Source: Neckera pumila (lineage: Eukaryota; Streptophyta; Bryopsida; Hypnales; Neckeraceae). From it: a stretch of DNA of 64,000 bases. Under the pieces are notes generated by a model that searched no databases, was not told the DNA's origin, and was given only the letters and a program-made list of their open reading frames with translations. Of this stretch, positions 13,617 to 24,655 are shown piece by piece. Location of the stretch: assembly GCA_963969595.1 (NCBI GenBank), contig OZ018408.1:38874108-38938107 (forward strand). The letters run 5' to 3'. Numbering within the stretch: position 1 is the first letter of the stretch; each line of letters begins with the position of its first letter. The translations under genes were made by a program, and so were the position numbers.

Positions 13617-14686
13617 CTATCTTTTGTTTGAAATTTGGATTGTTTCGCTTTTAAGAACGTGTAATAAAGCTTGTGAGCTTTCCAAAATCTGCAATTTCAC
13701 ATCAATATCATAAGTTTCAATCATATTTTAGTATATTTATAGATTTTTGTGGTTGTTGAAAATATTCTGTTCATTTATAAATGATTAAAATTTACAATTT
13801 GGTCAATTAGAAATGCAACTCAAAACACTTCATTGTTTCTAAAAGACTGTCATACATTTGAATCATTTTACGAAATATAAATTATTAATCAACAAAGTGT
13901 GGTTTTTGAATATCCTTTTATATTTTTGTAGTTACATGTTTTGTGAATTTTAAGTTCCAAAATTAAATTTTTTTAATAAAAGTATTGATTCACATTATTA
14001 AAAGGGATTCTCACAAAAAACTTTTTATTTACAAAAGGTGAGTAGCACCATGATATTTAGAACAATTTATAAGTAATTTAGTAAACTTGAGCAATTGTTT
14101 TAAATGACAAAAAATAGACATTACACACCTTTGAATATGCTGCCTCAACTTCATGAATGGTTTTATCATATTCATTTGTATATGCATATTTTCTTGATAA
14201 TGAATCATCTATTTCAGCAAGTCTTTTGGTCAGTATTACCAAATCCTTTTGGATGTTTGCCTTCTCTTCTTCTTCAACTTGCAAAATTTTCTTAATTTCA
14301 TCTCTTTTTTCACGTAATTCTTCAATGCCTATTAATGAATGTATTTCATATTTTATTTTATAAATAGAAAACTTCAATTTAATTAGAAACGATCTTTTGT
14401 TAACTTTTTGTTTAAATATTTAAGTTTAAAAGGACATGAATGTTCATTAATATATTAGTCCAATACCACAAATCTACAGTATAACAAAATGATTATATGC
14501 AAATAAATCATTGCAAATGTAATATCAATCATTTATTTTAATCAAAAAAATATAAGTTATATTTTAAAAAAATATCATCAAACATATAAAGATTCAATTG
14601 AAAACAAAATAGTTTAAGAGCTTTTGATTCATACGATGTACAAGTTCTGAATTATAATTTTGTAATGCTGCTCCTTTTAAAGCCAT
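13617..14686 (-). CDS. SSNA1 / DIP13 (NA14) coiled-coil basal-body and microtubule protein
   Basis: Exons complement(13617..13688, 14129..14328, 14635..14686), 107 aa, all GT-AG, phases 1 and 0. The N-terminus MALKGAALQNYNSELVHRIE matches the family start (GAALQNYNxELV). The middle is one long coiled coil containing EELREKRDEIKKIL, LTKRLAEI and NEYDKTI, ending in EAAYSK. The last exon gives ILESSQALLHVLKSE, the family C-terminal block. Known homologues (human SSNA1, Chlamydomonas DIP13) assemble into fibrils on microtubules at basal bodies, axonemes and centrosomes. The C-terminus is shorter than the human one. Codon use is extremely AT-rich and the first and last exons are tiny. Family call is firm; whether the gene is expressed is unknown. 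Confidence 0.9.
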
Positions 14687-14689
14687 ATT

Positions 14690-17000
14690 TTCTTTGCAAT
14701 AAGCCTTGTTGTTGTGCCTTTCTAAAGGTCTATCTTTTATGTTTTCTCCACTATGCTTTTATATTGAAAGATTTTGCTCAACTAATTCCACCAATCCTAA
14801 TAAAGCACTTGAATTGAATTTTTGTGCCACCTTGTCTATTTTACCACTAACTCGATAGTGAATATTTTGTCAATTTTCAAAAGAATAAAGTATTTTTAAA
14901 GAAATTAGTACAAATTTGATGCATAAATGTACATCTAAAGAGATAGCAATGATGGTTTGAAGGAAATGAAATCGATGTAATTTCTTATGCTACAATTTGA
15001 AGTAAAATTTTAATTTTAATTAATTTTAATTTCAATGTATTATTATTAATATCAAAATTTATTAACTTTGATACGTTTTGCTACAATTATTTATGCAGCA
15101 CAAACCATAATGAATTATACATGGTAAATTTAAAACGTTTTAAAATCAATTTAGAATTTAAAAACTCTAATATATAATTGAAAGATTTAAAAAAACAAAA
15201 AATATATAAAATCTACAGTGAATCCTTTTGTATAATTTATTTAGATACTTTCCATATCTTTTAAAACTCTAAAGGTGTTAAAAACATTTATATACATATA
15301 CAATAATTAAAAATTCAATGCTTTATTGCACCAAGAATAATATGTTTGATGATCATATTATGTACGAGGATTTTAGTTTGTGAAGGATAGGTTGTTGTAA
15401 AGCATTATAGTAAAATTTATTCAAAGGATGAAATAAAGACTTTAGGTTTAAGATAATTTCATGAGTATGATTACATCAAGGAGTGGTGTTTGCTTTGAAT
15501 ATATTTGTAGAGAACACAAGAACTGTAAGACAATTCCATTTTAAGAAATTTAGATCACTAAAAGTCCTACAATATCATCAGCTTTAAATTTCATATTGTA
15601 AAAAATATAGGGTACTAATTAAAGCCAAGAAATTTAAGGATGAATGATTGAACATCTATAATTTGTGTATCCTTTCATATATTACATAATTTCTTTTAGC
15701 ACATTCATTGCTATTTTTAGATGTATTATCTCATTCACAATGCATTATAGATTTTTTTAATAACATTACAATTATATGTACATCATAATATATATTTGAA
15801 CAAATAGATAACTTGACTCTCAAAAGTTGAAGAGTTATTTGAGAAGCATATTTATTTATAAATTTATCATTGATTGTATAATTCAAGGTGATTATATATC
15901 ACGAAATTCAAGAGATTTGCTTTCTTCCAACAATTTAAGATTTTATATTTTAAAATTTTATATTTTAAAATTATGAAAAGCTATCAATGTCCAAATTATA
16001 AATTTTAAAACTTTTGATTTGTTAAAATATAGTTTGTAGAATTGTAGTCTATATATTTATAAATCTTAAATTTATTTTTAAGATTTTGAACTTAAGAGTA
16101 TCATATTCCTATCCTATAATTTTTTATTTTTTAGATTTTTTATTTTTATTTTGAAAATTCAATTATACTACTAAAATCATAACTCCCTCTGTAATATCAT
16201 AAATGCTACCATTAATAGTAAGGGATCAAGATTGCTATGCTACGCATTCATTGTATCACATATTAGTAAAATTTTGATATATTTGAATAGAATGCATGAT
16301 AATTATTTCAATAAGTCTATGAAATAATTAATTACAATATTTTGCGAAAATATTTTCAATCATTCATATATAAAAATAATATTTTCACACAATATTATAT
16401 TACAAAAATAGAGTAGTTTGCAATCACCTCTGTAATATCACTTTCACAGCTTTTATGATTTCAAAATTCTATTACTACCATATGATTTTATTCAATTGAA
16501 GCGATTTTGGGTTTTACAACAATTAAGTTGTTCATGAAGTTTTGAAATTTACAATTTTTTCTTTTCAATTCACCAAGTTTTTGGATTGCCATTGTTTGTA
16601 ACAGTTGAATCAACTTTTGAATGCATTACAATACATGTGTATCTTTTACAGTACTCACCATTGCATATATTTCATTCATCATTCAATAAATTTCTATTGT
16701 ACATTTCAATATATGCTTATTTATAAACAAAATTATACAAAGATTTTAGTAATTTTTATTTGAAGATTTATCGAAATTTTTGTTCTGCATTTTATCTACT
16801 ACATAAAAATTCAAATAAAATTCTAATGATGAATGCATGGCATAGCAAGTGCCAACCGCTAGTAATACTTTAAAAAAAAGAATCTAACCAAGTGTAACAA
16901 ATTTCAAACAATCATATTCTAATGCACCTATAAAGAAGCAACAAAGTTTGAAAAACTAAAGGCTTAAGAAATTATAGATGAAAAGGATGCAAAAAGGTGG
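14690..17000. other. AT-rich desert
   Basis: This is very AT-rich low-complexity DNA. I see no exon with coding character, no RNA gene and no clear transposon end. Confidence 0.6.
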
Positions 17001-17893
17001 TTAACTCCTACAGTCCTATAATTGCTTCTTTGGAGGATAAAATGGATTTTGGGCATGCACCTATGGTCTCAATATTTGTCACAATTTTTGAATTTTTCTA
17101 GGTAGATAAAAAAATACATTGGCTTTTACAAAATACAATTATTATTTCAATTGGTGCCCCAAAACAAAAGTTATGGTACAATAAGCTCAAGTTTTAGTTT
17201 GGTGGGCAAAGAAAAACCCGCCTCAAAAACTTAAAACAAAAAATATGAAAAGCTTGCTTCTCATAGATTGTATATTTGTCTACATAGGAACCATTTATTC
17301 ATTCTATTTGAATTCGTTAATATATGAACGTTATGGAAATCTTATTCGGGGGGTAATCAAAGCATCTTCTTGAAAAAATAATTTGTAGGATTCATTTAGT
17401 ACTCATTTTTCAAAATTTTCCCGAAAAAAAGTTTTACAAGGTTAACCCCTCACAACCCCATAGGCCAAAATCTATCCCATGCATTGAACAACCTTCGAAC
17501 CAGATGGAGATAAAGTAAAAACCTAAAATTGATGGCAACAAATGTTGTATAAGAATTGCCGCTTCAATGAGGGTAGAATGTACTCCGTATAGGTGCAATG
17601 AGGGTTTGAAAACAAACTACCAAAAACGGACATGGCAGTTGAAGCCTGTGTCCATTTTCTGACCTGCAAATGCTGATTATAGACCGTTGCACCTTGGATC
17701 CTCCACACTAGTTTTGTACTGAGGACCTCTATATGCACTACTAGAAAATGGCGTCCAAATCAATAGAAAATCAACATATTTCTGTTGATTTGGGTATTGC
17801 AATGTCCGATTTCACATATTTTTGTTAATGGCGACATTTTTTTGGTTGATTTGGACAATGCAATGACAAAATCAACAAATTTTTGTTGAACAT

Positions 17894-17943
17894 TTTTGGA
17901 ATCTTTTGGAATCTTTTGGAATCTTTTGGAATCTTTTGGAACC
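17894..17943 (+). repeat. 10-bp tandem repeat (TTTTGGAATC)
   Basis: About five copies of TTTTGGAATC, the last ending in ACC, next to the left subterminal array of the CACTA element. Confidence 0.85.
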
Positions 17944-18306
17944 TTATTTGTACAATGTAGTTTTCTTTTAAATTAAGTATTCACGTACAATTCGATGTCC
18001 ATTAAAGTCAGCAGAATTTGGAAGTAATATGCGCATAATAAATGAAATTTTTTCAAAAAAATTTGAATTGGAAAAAGTTGTAAAATTAAACCAACTTTCA
18101 TGTCCAACAATCCGTTTGAGATTTCAATTGTTCAATCAAAAGTTATAACCAAAATTCAAAGAAGTGTTGAAATTTTTTTTCTTAAAATTCAATAGAGTTT
18201 AGAGGCCGTTTTGGCATAGTAAAACAACTTTTTGAAGACATTTTTAACTATTAAGAGTTGGTAATTCAAACAAGACTTCATCTCCAATAATCAATACCTT
18301 AAATGA

Positions 18307-18487
18307 GTTTGTTTGTTTGTTTGTTTGTTTGTTTGTTTGTTTGTTTGTTTGTTTGTTTGTTTGTTTGTTTGTTTGTTTGTTTGTTTGTTTGTTTGTTTGT
18401 TTGTTTGTTTGTTTGTTTGTTTGTTTGTTTGTTTGTTTGTTTGTTTGTTTGTTTGTTTGTTTGTTTTGTTTTGTTTTGTTTTGTTTG
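18307..18487 (+). repeat. (GTTT)n microsatellite
   Basis: A nearly pure run of GTTT, ~39 units from 18307 to ~18464, is followed by about four GTTTT units. Reading frames through it are artefacts. Confidence 0.97.
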
Positions 18488-18687
18488 TAGCGTGGACAAC
18501 TTCCTGACCATGTATCCCCCGGCCGCATGCTTGGTACCGTCAGAAAGCTCTCGCCAAGGAGGGGTGCACCGGCTTGGTTTCGTGGCGTTTGGAGCGGTGG
18601 TGCAAAAGTTATTGAATTTCAAAGTATTTATTGATTAAAAATTTAGAAAATTACTTTTACTTTGATTTTGGTGGCGCTCTTGGTACT

Positions 18688-18855
18688 GGGAGTGGAACCG
18701 GGAGTAGAACTAGGAGTAGAATCGGAAGTAGAACCAGGAGTGGAATCGGGAGTAGAACTAGGAGTAGAATCGGAAGTAGAACCAGGAGTGGAACCGGGAG
18801 TAGAACTAGGAGTAGAATCGGAAGTAGAACCAGGAGTGGAACCAGGAGTAGATGA
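18688..18855 (+). repeat. 12-bp minisatellite with 48-bp higher-order period
   Basis: Fourteen 12-bp units of the form RGGAGTRGAAYC follow each other without a break. Four variants recur in fixed order (GGGAGTAGAACT, AGGAGTAGAATC, GGAAGTAGAACC, AGGAGTGGAAYC). All six frames stay open only because the unit length divides by 3; I do not call a gene. Confidence 0.93.
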
Positions 18856-19479
18856 AAATTGGGCCAACGGCACACGGTCACATTAGTCCATTTGAAGTTT
18901 TGATCCTCCAATCAAAAGTTATGGACAAAATTCAGAGAGTTTTTCCAAAAATGTCAAAAGTAATAAATTCCCAACCTCTCTCTTAAATTTGTCCAAAACT
19001 TTTGAGTAAAATCTCCAAACTTCAAATGGAATTTTGGAGATGAAAGCTTGTTTGAATTACCAACTTTTATTAGTTAAAAAAGTTTTCAAAAAAGTTCTTG
19101 TACTATGCCAAAACAACCTCCAAAGTTTCCTTAAATTATACAAAAAAACAAAATTCTAATACCTATCTCCATTTTGTTTATAACTTTTCATTAAAGGATT
19201 AACATCTTCAAGGGATTCATTGTTATGATTTAAAGTTCAAAGTTCTTTAAAATTTACTTATATATTTCAGAAATGTCCATTTCAATCATGAATTATTTGT
19301 AATGTTGTAATGAATAAGGAATCATGTACATCCAATGTTTTTATGTCTTCTTTAACAGTATTTGAAATTGAGTATCAAAAAAAAAAATCACACTTTATTT
19401 TAGAACTACCGATAAATTTAAAATCTTTATAAAGAACATCTCACTTATCAAAATTGAGTACTTCATTACAAAAGTTTTC

Positions 19480-19751
19480 AGGCCTCAAGAAGGCCGTTAA
19501 TTCTGTACCCCCCCTTCGCAATTTCGGTGCAATTAAAGAATTTTTTTATATTAAAAAATTGATCTGACGTGGCATTACTAGTGCCACGTCAGTGCCACAT
19601 CAGCATATCTAATATTTTAATATTTTTTTATTTTTTAATATTTTTTTTTGATATTTTTTTACTTTTTTATTAAAAAAACAATTCTTTATTTTTCTGTACT
19701 TGCACTGCCGGGGTGCCGAAAATCAGAAACTGGCGGCCTTTTGCAGGCCTC
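19480..19751. mobile_element. Small MITE with AGGCCT termini
   Basis: Left end is AGGCCTCAAGAAGGCCG at 19480. Right end inverted is AGGCCTGCAAAAGGCCGCC. The ~272-bp AT-rich core includes TGACGTGGCA / TGCCACGTCA. Flanks share only a short TCAG-like match, so the superfamily is unassigned. Confidence 0.55.
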
Positions 19752-20094
19752 AGAATTTTCCTAATGCAAAGCTTTTGATATAAAGATAAATTTAGAAAAT
19801 CAAATTGAAATGTTTATTTTTATGAAAATTCTTATTTTTTGGGCACATATGGTGTAAAAATTTTTAAGTAAATGTTTTTTGTTACAAATGGTTAGGATTT
19901 ATCTTTCAAACTATGTACCCAAAATTCATTCCTCAAATGTAGAACTTTCAACCTTCCTTTACATATTGAAAAAACATATTGGAAATATATACTTAAAACT
20001 TTTTTTAAAACTTCATTTTCATGCTTCAAGGAAATAACACATAGGTAAAAAAGAATTTAAAAGCTTAAATATTCACAAGTCGGTGGTTTTAAAA

Positions 20095-20448
20095 GTCAGC
20101 AGACTTCAGGTGCCGTTTTGACATAGTAAATTAACTTATTTCTTAAAACTTTCAACTAAGAAAAGTTGGGAAATGAAGGTACCTTTCACCTCCAAAAATC
20201 CGTTAGCAATTTGGAGTCTTTATTAAAAAGATATGGACAAAATTCAGAGAGGGTGTTTAAAAGTGTTAAAAAAAATTGGCCATTCCAACCCCTCTCTGAA
20301 TTTTGTCCATATCTTTTTAATAAAGACTCCAAATTGCTAACGGATTTTTGGAGGTGAAAGGTACCTTCATTTCCCAACTTTTCTTAGTTGAAAGTTTTAA
20401 GAAATAAGTTAATTTACTATGTCAAAACGACCCCTGAAGTCTGCTGAC
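20095..20448. repeat. Near-perfect fold-back (159-bp arms)
   Basis: Arms 20095-20253 and 20290-20448 are inverted copies with only a few mismatches, separated by ~36 bp. Outer ends are GTCAGCAG / CTGCTGAC. Both strands therefore encode the same meaningless ORF. High arm identity suggests a recent origin. If transcribed it would form a long double-stranded hairpin. Confidence 0.9.
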
Positions 20449-20527
20449 TTCACATGACAAATACAAAACAAACGAGAAACTAAATAAATAAAAACCGTTG
20501 GCCCTCTTGTACATGTAATTTGCATTT

Positions 20528-20598
20528 GTGGTTCAATGGCTTAAGACCCTAGAGTTCAAACTCTGAGGTCCTGGGTTCAAACCCCGGGGGCCACACCA
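20528..20598 (+). repeat. tRNA-like sequence with encoded CCA (SINE head or tRNA retropseudogene)
   Basis: GTGGTTC (20528-20534) can pair with GGGCCAC (20588-20594), followed by A and then CCA. A 5-bp stem encloses TTCAAA (anticodon-arm-like, tRNA-Leu CAA-like). CTGGG-TTCAAAC-CCCGG makes a standard T arm and B box. The D arm is weak. Encoded CCA suggests retroposition rather than a plant nuclear tRNA gene. Downstream DNA to ~20735 is unusually GC-rich and contains repeated GGCAAGGC motifs. Confidence 0.5.
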
Positions 20599-21000
20599 CC
20601 TACATGGCAAGGCCACCTGCCCACATGGCGCCTCGCCATGCAGGCAAGGCCGCCTAGGTAGCTTGCCCATATGTTGCCTCGCTATGTAGGCAAGGCTGCC
20701 ACGTGGCGAGGTGCCACGTGGTAGCCCCTGATTGGGCCAGAAAATTTATTTTTCAGAATATAATTTTTTAATTTTAATTGGTGAAAATTGAACAATCTTT
20801 TGTTGCCAAATCAACATGTTTTTGTTGCCGAGTTAACATTTCTTTGCTTGGTTTAACAAAAAAGTGTTCAATTTCTTGTCCAAATCAACACTTTTTTGCT
20901 ATGTAGCATCCAGGTCAACACGTCCAAATCAACACAAAAATTAACAAACCAAATCAACACTTTTCTGTCACTATGGACGCTGAATTTTCTACTAGTGATG

Positions 21001-23052
21001 TGACCTCCTTTTCAGATTTACTTTGTCGTGATAGTTGCATTTGTGCAATGTCTTGGTCAACCAAAGGTGCTCCCTCATTTGCTCTGAATCGGATGTGCTA
21101 GGGGAATCTTCTCACTCGCAAATTTTCGTAACTCTATTACAATGCGTGTCCTCTATTCTCAGATGTAGAGGATGAACCCGCACTAATTTGTGGATTGAAA
21201 TGTGATTGAGTATGGCCCGAGGTATGGCCCGTAGCCCATGCAGTGGTCCTCGGTCATTGCCAGTCATGTGTTTCTTGCAGTGTCTGAAGTCCCGACGTCT
21301 AAGGCCCGGTTCAAACCGGGACATCCACAGAAACAGGACAAAATCTAATGTCCACCATTTTGTCCGCTACTTCGTGGAGGAAAATTGCCATATCATCAAG
21401 CATTTTGTCCGCCTGGTGAATGCTTTCATACTTGGAACCAGATGCCCGGTTGCATTGTATTTTACCATCTTTCATGCCAAAGTTGTTTAACTACCACATA
21501 TCCAGTGAAAATAACCCCTTTGCCACAACGCACTACTTTCTTACATGAACAGTAATTTAGATTATGTTCATTTTAAACTTCATTTTTTGGTCTTCGATGT
21601 GAGGAATCATCTAAAAAAATTGTAAAAATATTCAAACAAAGCTCACACAAACAAAGCTCACACAAATCATCCATCTCTCCACCAGCCATCACCATTCGAA
21701 ATTGCACAAAAGCAAACAAAACAAACAAAACTGAAGCAATCCACCTGAACACTGAAAAGAACAACAAAAAGCGACATACAATAATCTTTGCAATGATCAG
21801 TGCCATCCTAGGACAAGCAAACAAAGTGAAATCATAGTACACTTCAACCAAAGTCGAAATCAAAACTCAAAGGTCAAAACAATTCTTCATCTTCTGGTTA
21901 CGTACAGTACTACAACAAATTCTTTTTTCCATTTGTTTAGGAGTTTTTATGTTTGATACTCTTGAATACTTTTGCCTTAATTTCTAAAAACTGAGGAAAA
22001 GCTGCAAACTTGAGGATGGAGGTGAACTACCGGTATACTTACAAATAGTACAGTATACTACAATTCTTGAGAAAAATAATCCCTATACCGCAAGCTTTCA
22101 AAATAATGCATAAATATTTGGAAGCCAATGAAAATCCCAATTCCAAATAGAATTTGAAAACAACATGTAGTCAAGAATAAAAAAAGGAATGTTATAGAAA
22201 ACGTGATAACACAACTTGCAACAAATTTGCACATGTTCCAAACTTGAAGGTGTTGTGCTAAAAGAGAGCGCGAGTTTGAAGGCACAGAGGTAAGGATGAG
22301 CAAAGCTTAAAGGCGCGAGGGTGAAAAAGAGGGTTTTGTCCTCTGGACAAGTTTGGGATCACCTCTCGATGTTATCCCAAACTTGTCCACTATAAGTTGG
22401 ATTTGAATTTCACTTTTGGTGGGAGTGGATGATGACATGGACTTCTTCTCAAGTGGACGTCCCTCGGGTGTGAACGCCGTAGCGGACTTTCCTTCTCAAA
22501 CATACGTCGTACAAACCTAGAAATTGGCGTAGGTATTCTAGATATGCCTTCGTCCACTTGCTCAAAGCGGGAGGCACATTTCTGATTTTAGCCATCTCCA
22601 TTAGAGAAAAATCTAGACCTCCGGAGGGCTGCTCCACGGACCCCTTTAGTACCCTGAAATTTTGTTTTAAGGGGCTGAAAAAATAGTTTTTCCCTATTTT
22701 TGCGCAGCAATTTCTGCTATGACAGTGGCGCAGGAACCAAAATTCACAAGTAAATTTTTTTTTTTAACCTTAAGAAAAAAAATTTAAAAAATTTAAAAAA
22801 TTTGACTACTTTGGCAAGCAGTCATACACTCTGACAACTCACCAAGGGCACTTTTCCAAGTTGATAGGCCATGCATGAAATAGCATGGCATGTCAACTTG
22901 GAATGGCCTTCCCATGGGCTGAAATTTTCTTTAATAGAAATCTCAGCGCAAAATTCAAGAATTGTGAGAGGCGGCACTTTTTCCGTTAAGCACTCTGGAT
23001 CTCGTTCCCATTGGAAAACGAACTTGATTATGCTCCATAATCAATTTGTAAC
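21001..23052. other. Interior of the TTAA element, no gene recognised
   Basis: Short ORFs occur on both strands (for example 21206-21490 plus and 21573-21863 minus), but none shows a known domain or convincing splice structure. The segments around 21000-21480 and 22240-22640 are GC-richer than their surroundings. Confidence 0.4.
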
Positions 23053-23212
23053 AGTGCCTGGCACTGGTTACAACGCTCCGGCGCTGGTTACAATGCCTGG
23101 CACTATAACCAGTGTCGGAGCATTGTAACCAGTGCCAGGCACTTGACTACCTGACTGCTTAACGCAGCGGGAGGCCCTCACACGAGGGCTTCCCGTCATG
23201 TGAGGGCCTCCC
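23053..23212. repeat. Two adjacent GC-rich palindromes
   Basis: Palindrome 1 has arms 23053-23090 and 23106-23143 (38 bp, few mismatches) around a 15-bp loop, built from GTGCCTGGCAC and GGTTACAA-type motifs. Palindrome 2 has arms 23169-23182 (GGGAGGCCCTCACA) and 23199-23212, perfect over 14 bp, with a 16-bp loop. They lie near the right end of the TTAA-flanked element. Confidence 0.9.
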
Positions 23213-23959
23213 ACTATACAAAAAAGTTGTGTCCATCGAACCTTATGATGTCACTATTTGCTGCAAGATTTGTCAATCGAGAAGAAACTGCCTAACCAAA
23301 GTGAAATCGTTGAGCCAATTCAATAGTCAATTCCAGTGCAAGTGCGCGCCTACAAAGCTACCTCAATTCATCCAAGCTGGGGCGGTGAGGGATTAAGATC
23401 TCATGTTAAAACTGATCATTCTTTAATGAGTGAAAATTAAGATTTTTTTGGAAAACTTTCTTCCTAGACTCTTAAATGAATTCTTCAATATAAAAAATTC
23501 AAAATTTAAAATCAATAGTGCAAAATTTTTAAGTGAAGAAGATTCAAAGCCAAAAAATCTCATCAAGCAAGGTGCAAAGAAATTGTTTTTTTTCACTTTA
23601 AATGCAAATATCTTGCAATCTACGTTGTCAAAGTTTTTGAAATTTCTTCCACACATTCTTACACTATTTTTATACACAATCTTGCATTTCAATATGCAAA
23701 AAAATTGTTCTTAAAGTTTTTTGCTTTTTGCGATAGAAATGCCATAACTTTGAGTGATTTTCAGTGGAGAAAAGGCCTTGGCACTTTAGATGTTAAGTAT
23801 TCAATCCACTCATATTGATTTCAAATGGCTAATTTGAACTTCCTATGATACATTTACAATGCTTAAAGTATATTGATATTTACAAAATATCAGACATTTT
23901 TTGTAATCTCTTGTAACCAAATAAAAATCCAATGGAAAACTAAACTTGGAGAATGCTTA

Positions 23960-24655
23960 GACTCGAATTCCAAAGCTTGCTCCCATTGACTACCTCTATA
24001 ATCACAAGTAATGAGCTTTGATTCATTCCATTTGGTTTTTTTATGAGAAAGTTACGGATGATCTTGTTTTCTGGGCAATTAGAGCATCTTCTTGAAAAAA
24101 TAACTTGTTAGATTCATTTCTAAATGTAATTTTTACAACTTTTCAAAAAAAAAGGTTCTACATTGATAGTTTATTTTTCTTGCTAGAACAAACTGACCAT
24201 CGGGATTATTGCGTTTTAATTCCATCTTAGAGATATTAATAATTTAGGTTTTCCTTCTATCTCGTATGTCCTTCTATTTAACAATTTTTCTAAGGAAAAA
24301 AAAAGAAATTTTTTGAATTTTTTTTTCCCTTTCAATTCTCAACCATAAAGATTTAAAGCTCAAAATGTTATAGTGCAAAAGATTAAAGTTAAGAAGGTTT
24401 AAAGTCAAATAATCTAGTCCCGCAATGTGCTAAGAAACTTGTTTTTTTCACTTCAAATGCAGATATCTTGCACTCCTTGCAGTCAAAATATCTGAAATTT
24501 TTTCCGCAAATTCTCATATTAGTTAGGTATAAGCTCTTATGCTTAGATGTGCAAAAAAATTAAAACCATTTTCAAATTTTTTTTTTCTCTTTACTATAAA
24601 AATGGCAATTTTGAGTATTTTTTGGCAGAAAAAGGCCTTGGTCCTTTAAAGTTAA
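23960..24655 (+). repeat. Partial copy of the ~1-kb TTAA-family repeat
   Basis: Shares the ATTCATTCCATTTGG, CTTCTTGAAAAAATAACTTG, CTTGTTTTTTTCACTT and TCTTGCACTCC blocks with 11665-12684 and ends in AAAGGCCTTGGTCC followed by TTAA at 24652-24655. The left terminus is missing. Confidence 0.6.

Larger units (their letters stand above)
18202..19120. repeat. Diverged fold-back element containing other repeats
   Basis: Left arm ~18202-18300 (GAGGCCGTTTTGGCATAG, then AGTTGGTAATTCAAACAAG) is an imperfect inverted repeat of ~19023-19120. It is related in sequence to the younger fold-back at 20095-20448. The loop holds the GTTT microsatellite, a copy of the 2432-type repeat and the 12-bp minisatellite. 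Confidence 0.6.
17736..20997. mobile_element. CACTA (En/Spm-superfamily) transposon, non-autonomous, 3,262 bp
   Basis: The left terminus is CACTACTAGAAAATGGCGTCC-like at 17736. The right terminus at 20997 reads CACTAGTAGAAAATTCAGCGTCC-like on the other strand. Flanking 3-bp duplications are ATG at 17733-17735 and ATG at 20998-21000, as CACTA integration predicts. Both subterminal regions (17757-17890 and ~20790-20970) are crowded with AAATCAACA / TGTTGATTT motifs in both orientations, typical of transposase-binding arrays. No transposase is encoded. The interior is a patchwork of other repeats, each listed separately. Confidence 0.88.
17442..23396. mobile_element. TTAA-flanked element carrying a nested CACTA transposon
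   Basis: The element has TTAA at 17442-17445 and 23393-23396. Termini are CCCCTCACAACCCCA on the left and, inverted from the right, TCCCTCACCGCCCCA, the same type as the 272-bp MITE at 1721. Without the CACTA insertion it would be ~2.7 kb. Remaining DNA (17446-17735 and 20998-23392) has several short ORFs on both strands but no recognisable transposase. The two ends could belong to different insertions; the shared host repeat on both sides argues against that. Confidence 0.5.
17001..23796. mobile_element. Old TTAA-family repeat split by a nested insertion
   Basis: The left half is 17001-17445, starting TTAACTCCTACAGTCC and running through the TTTGGAGGATAAAATGGATT block. The right half is 23397-23796 with the ATATCTTGCAATCTACG block and the AAAGGCCTTGGCACTTTAG-TGTTAA end. 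Together they are collinear with 59022-59936. The break is at TTAA, between GTTTTACAAGG and GATCTCATG. The paralogue at ~5970 reads AAAAGGTTTAATTTGCTTG at the matching place. Confidence 0.6.

Noticed and set aside
18303..18638. Long ORFs of Val-Cys-Leu-Phe or Lys-Gln-Thr-Asn repeats on both strands
   Set aside because: They are readings of the GTTT microsatellite; no start context or conserved flank.
18631..18911. ORFs rich in Gly-Ser-Arg-Thr or Ser-Thr-Pro repeats
   Set aside because: The 12-bp minisatellite keeps all frames open; no signal of selection on one frame.
20166..20377. Matching 63-aa ORFs on both strands
   Set aside because: A trivial result of the 159-bp inverted repeat.
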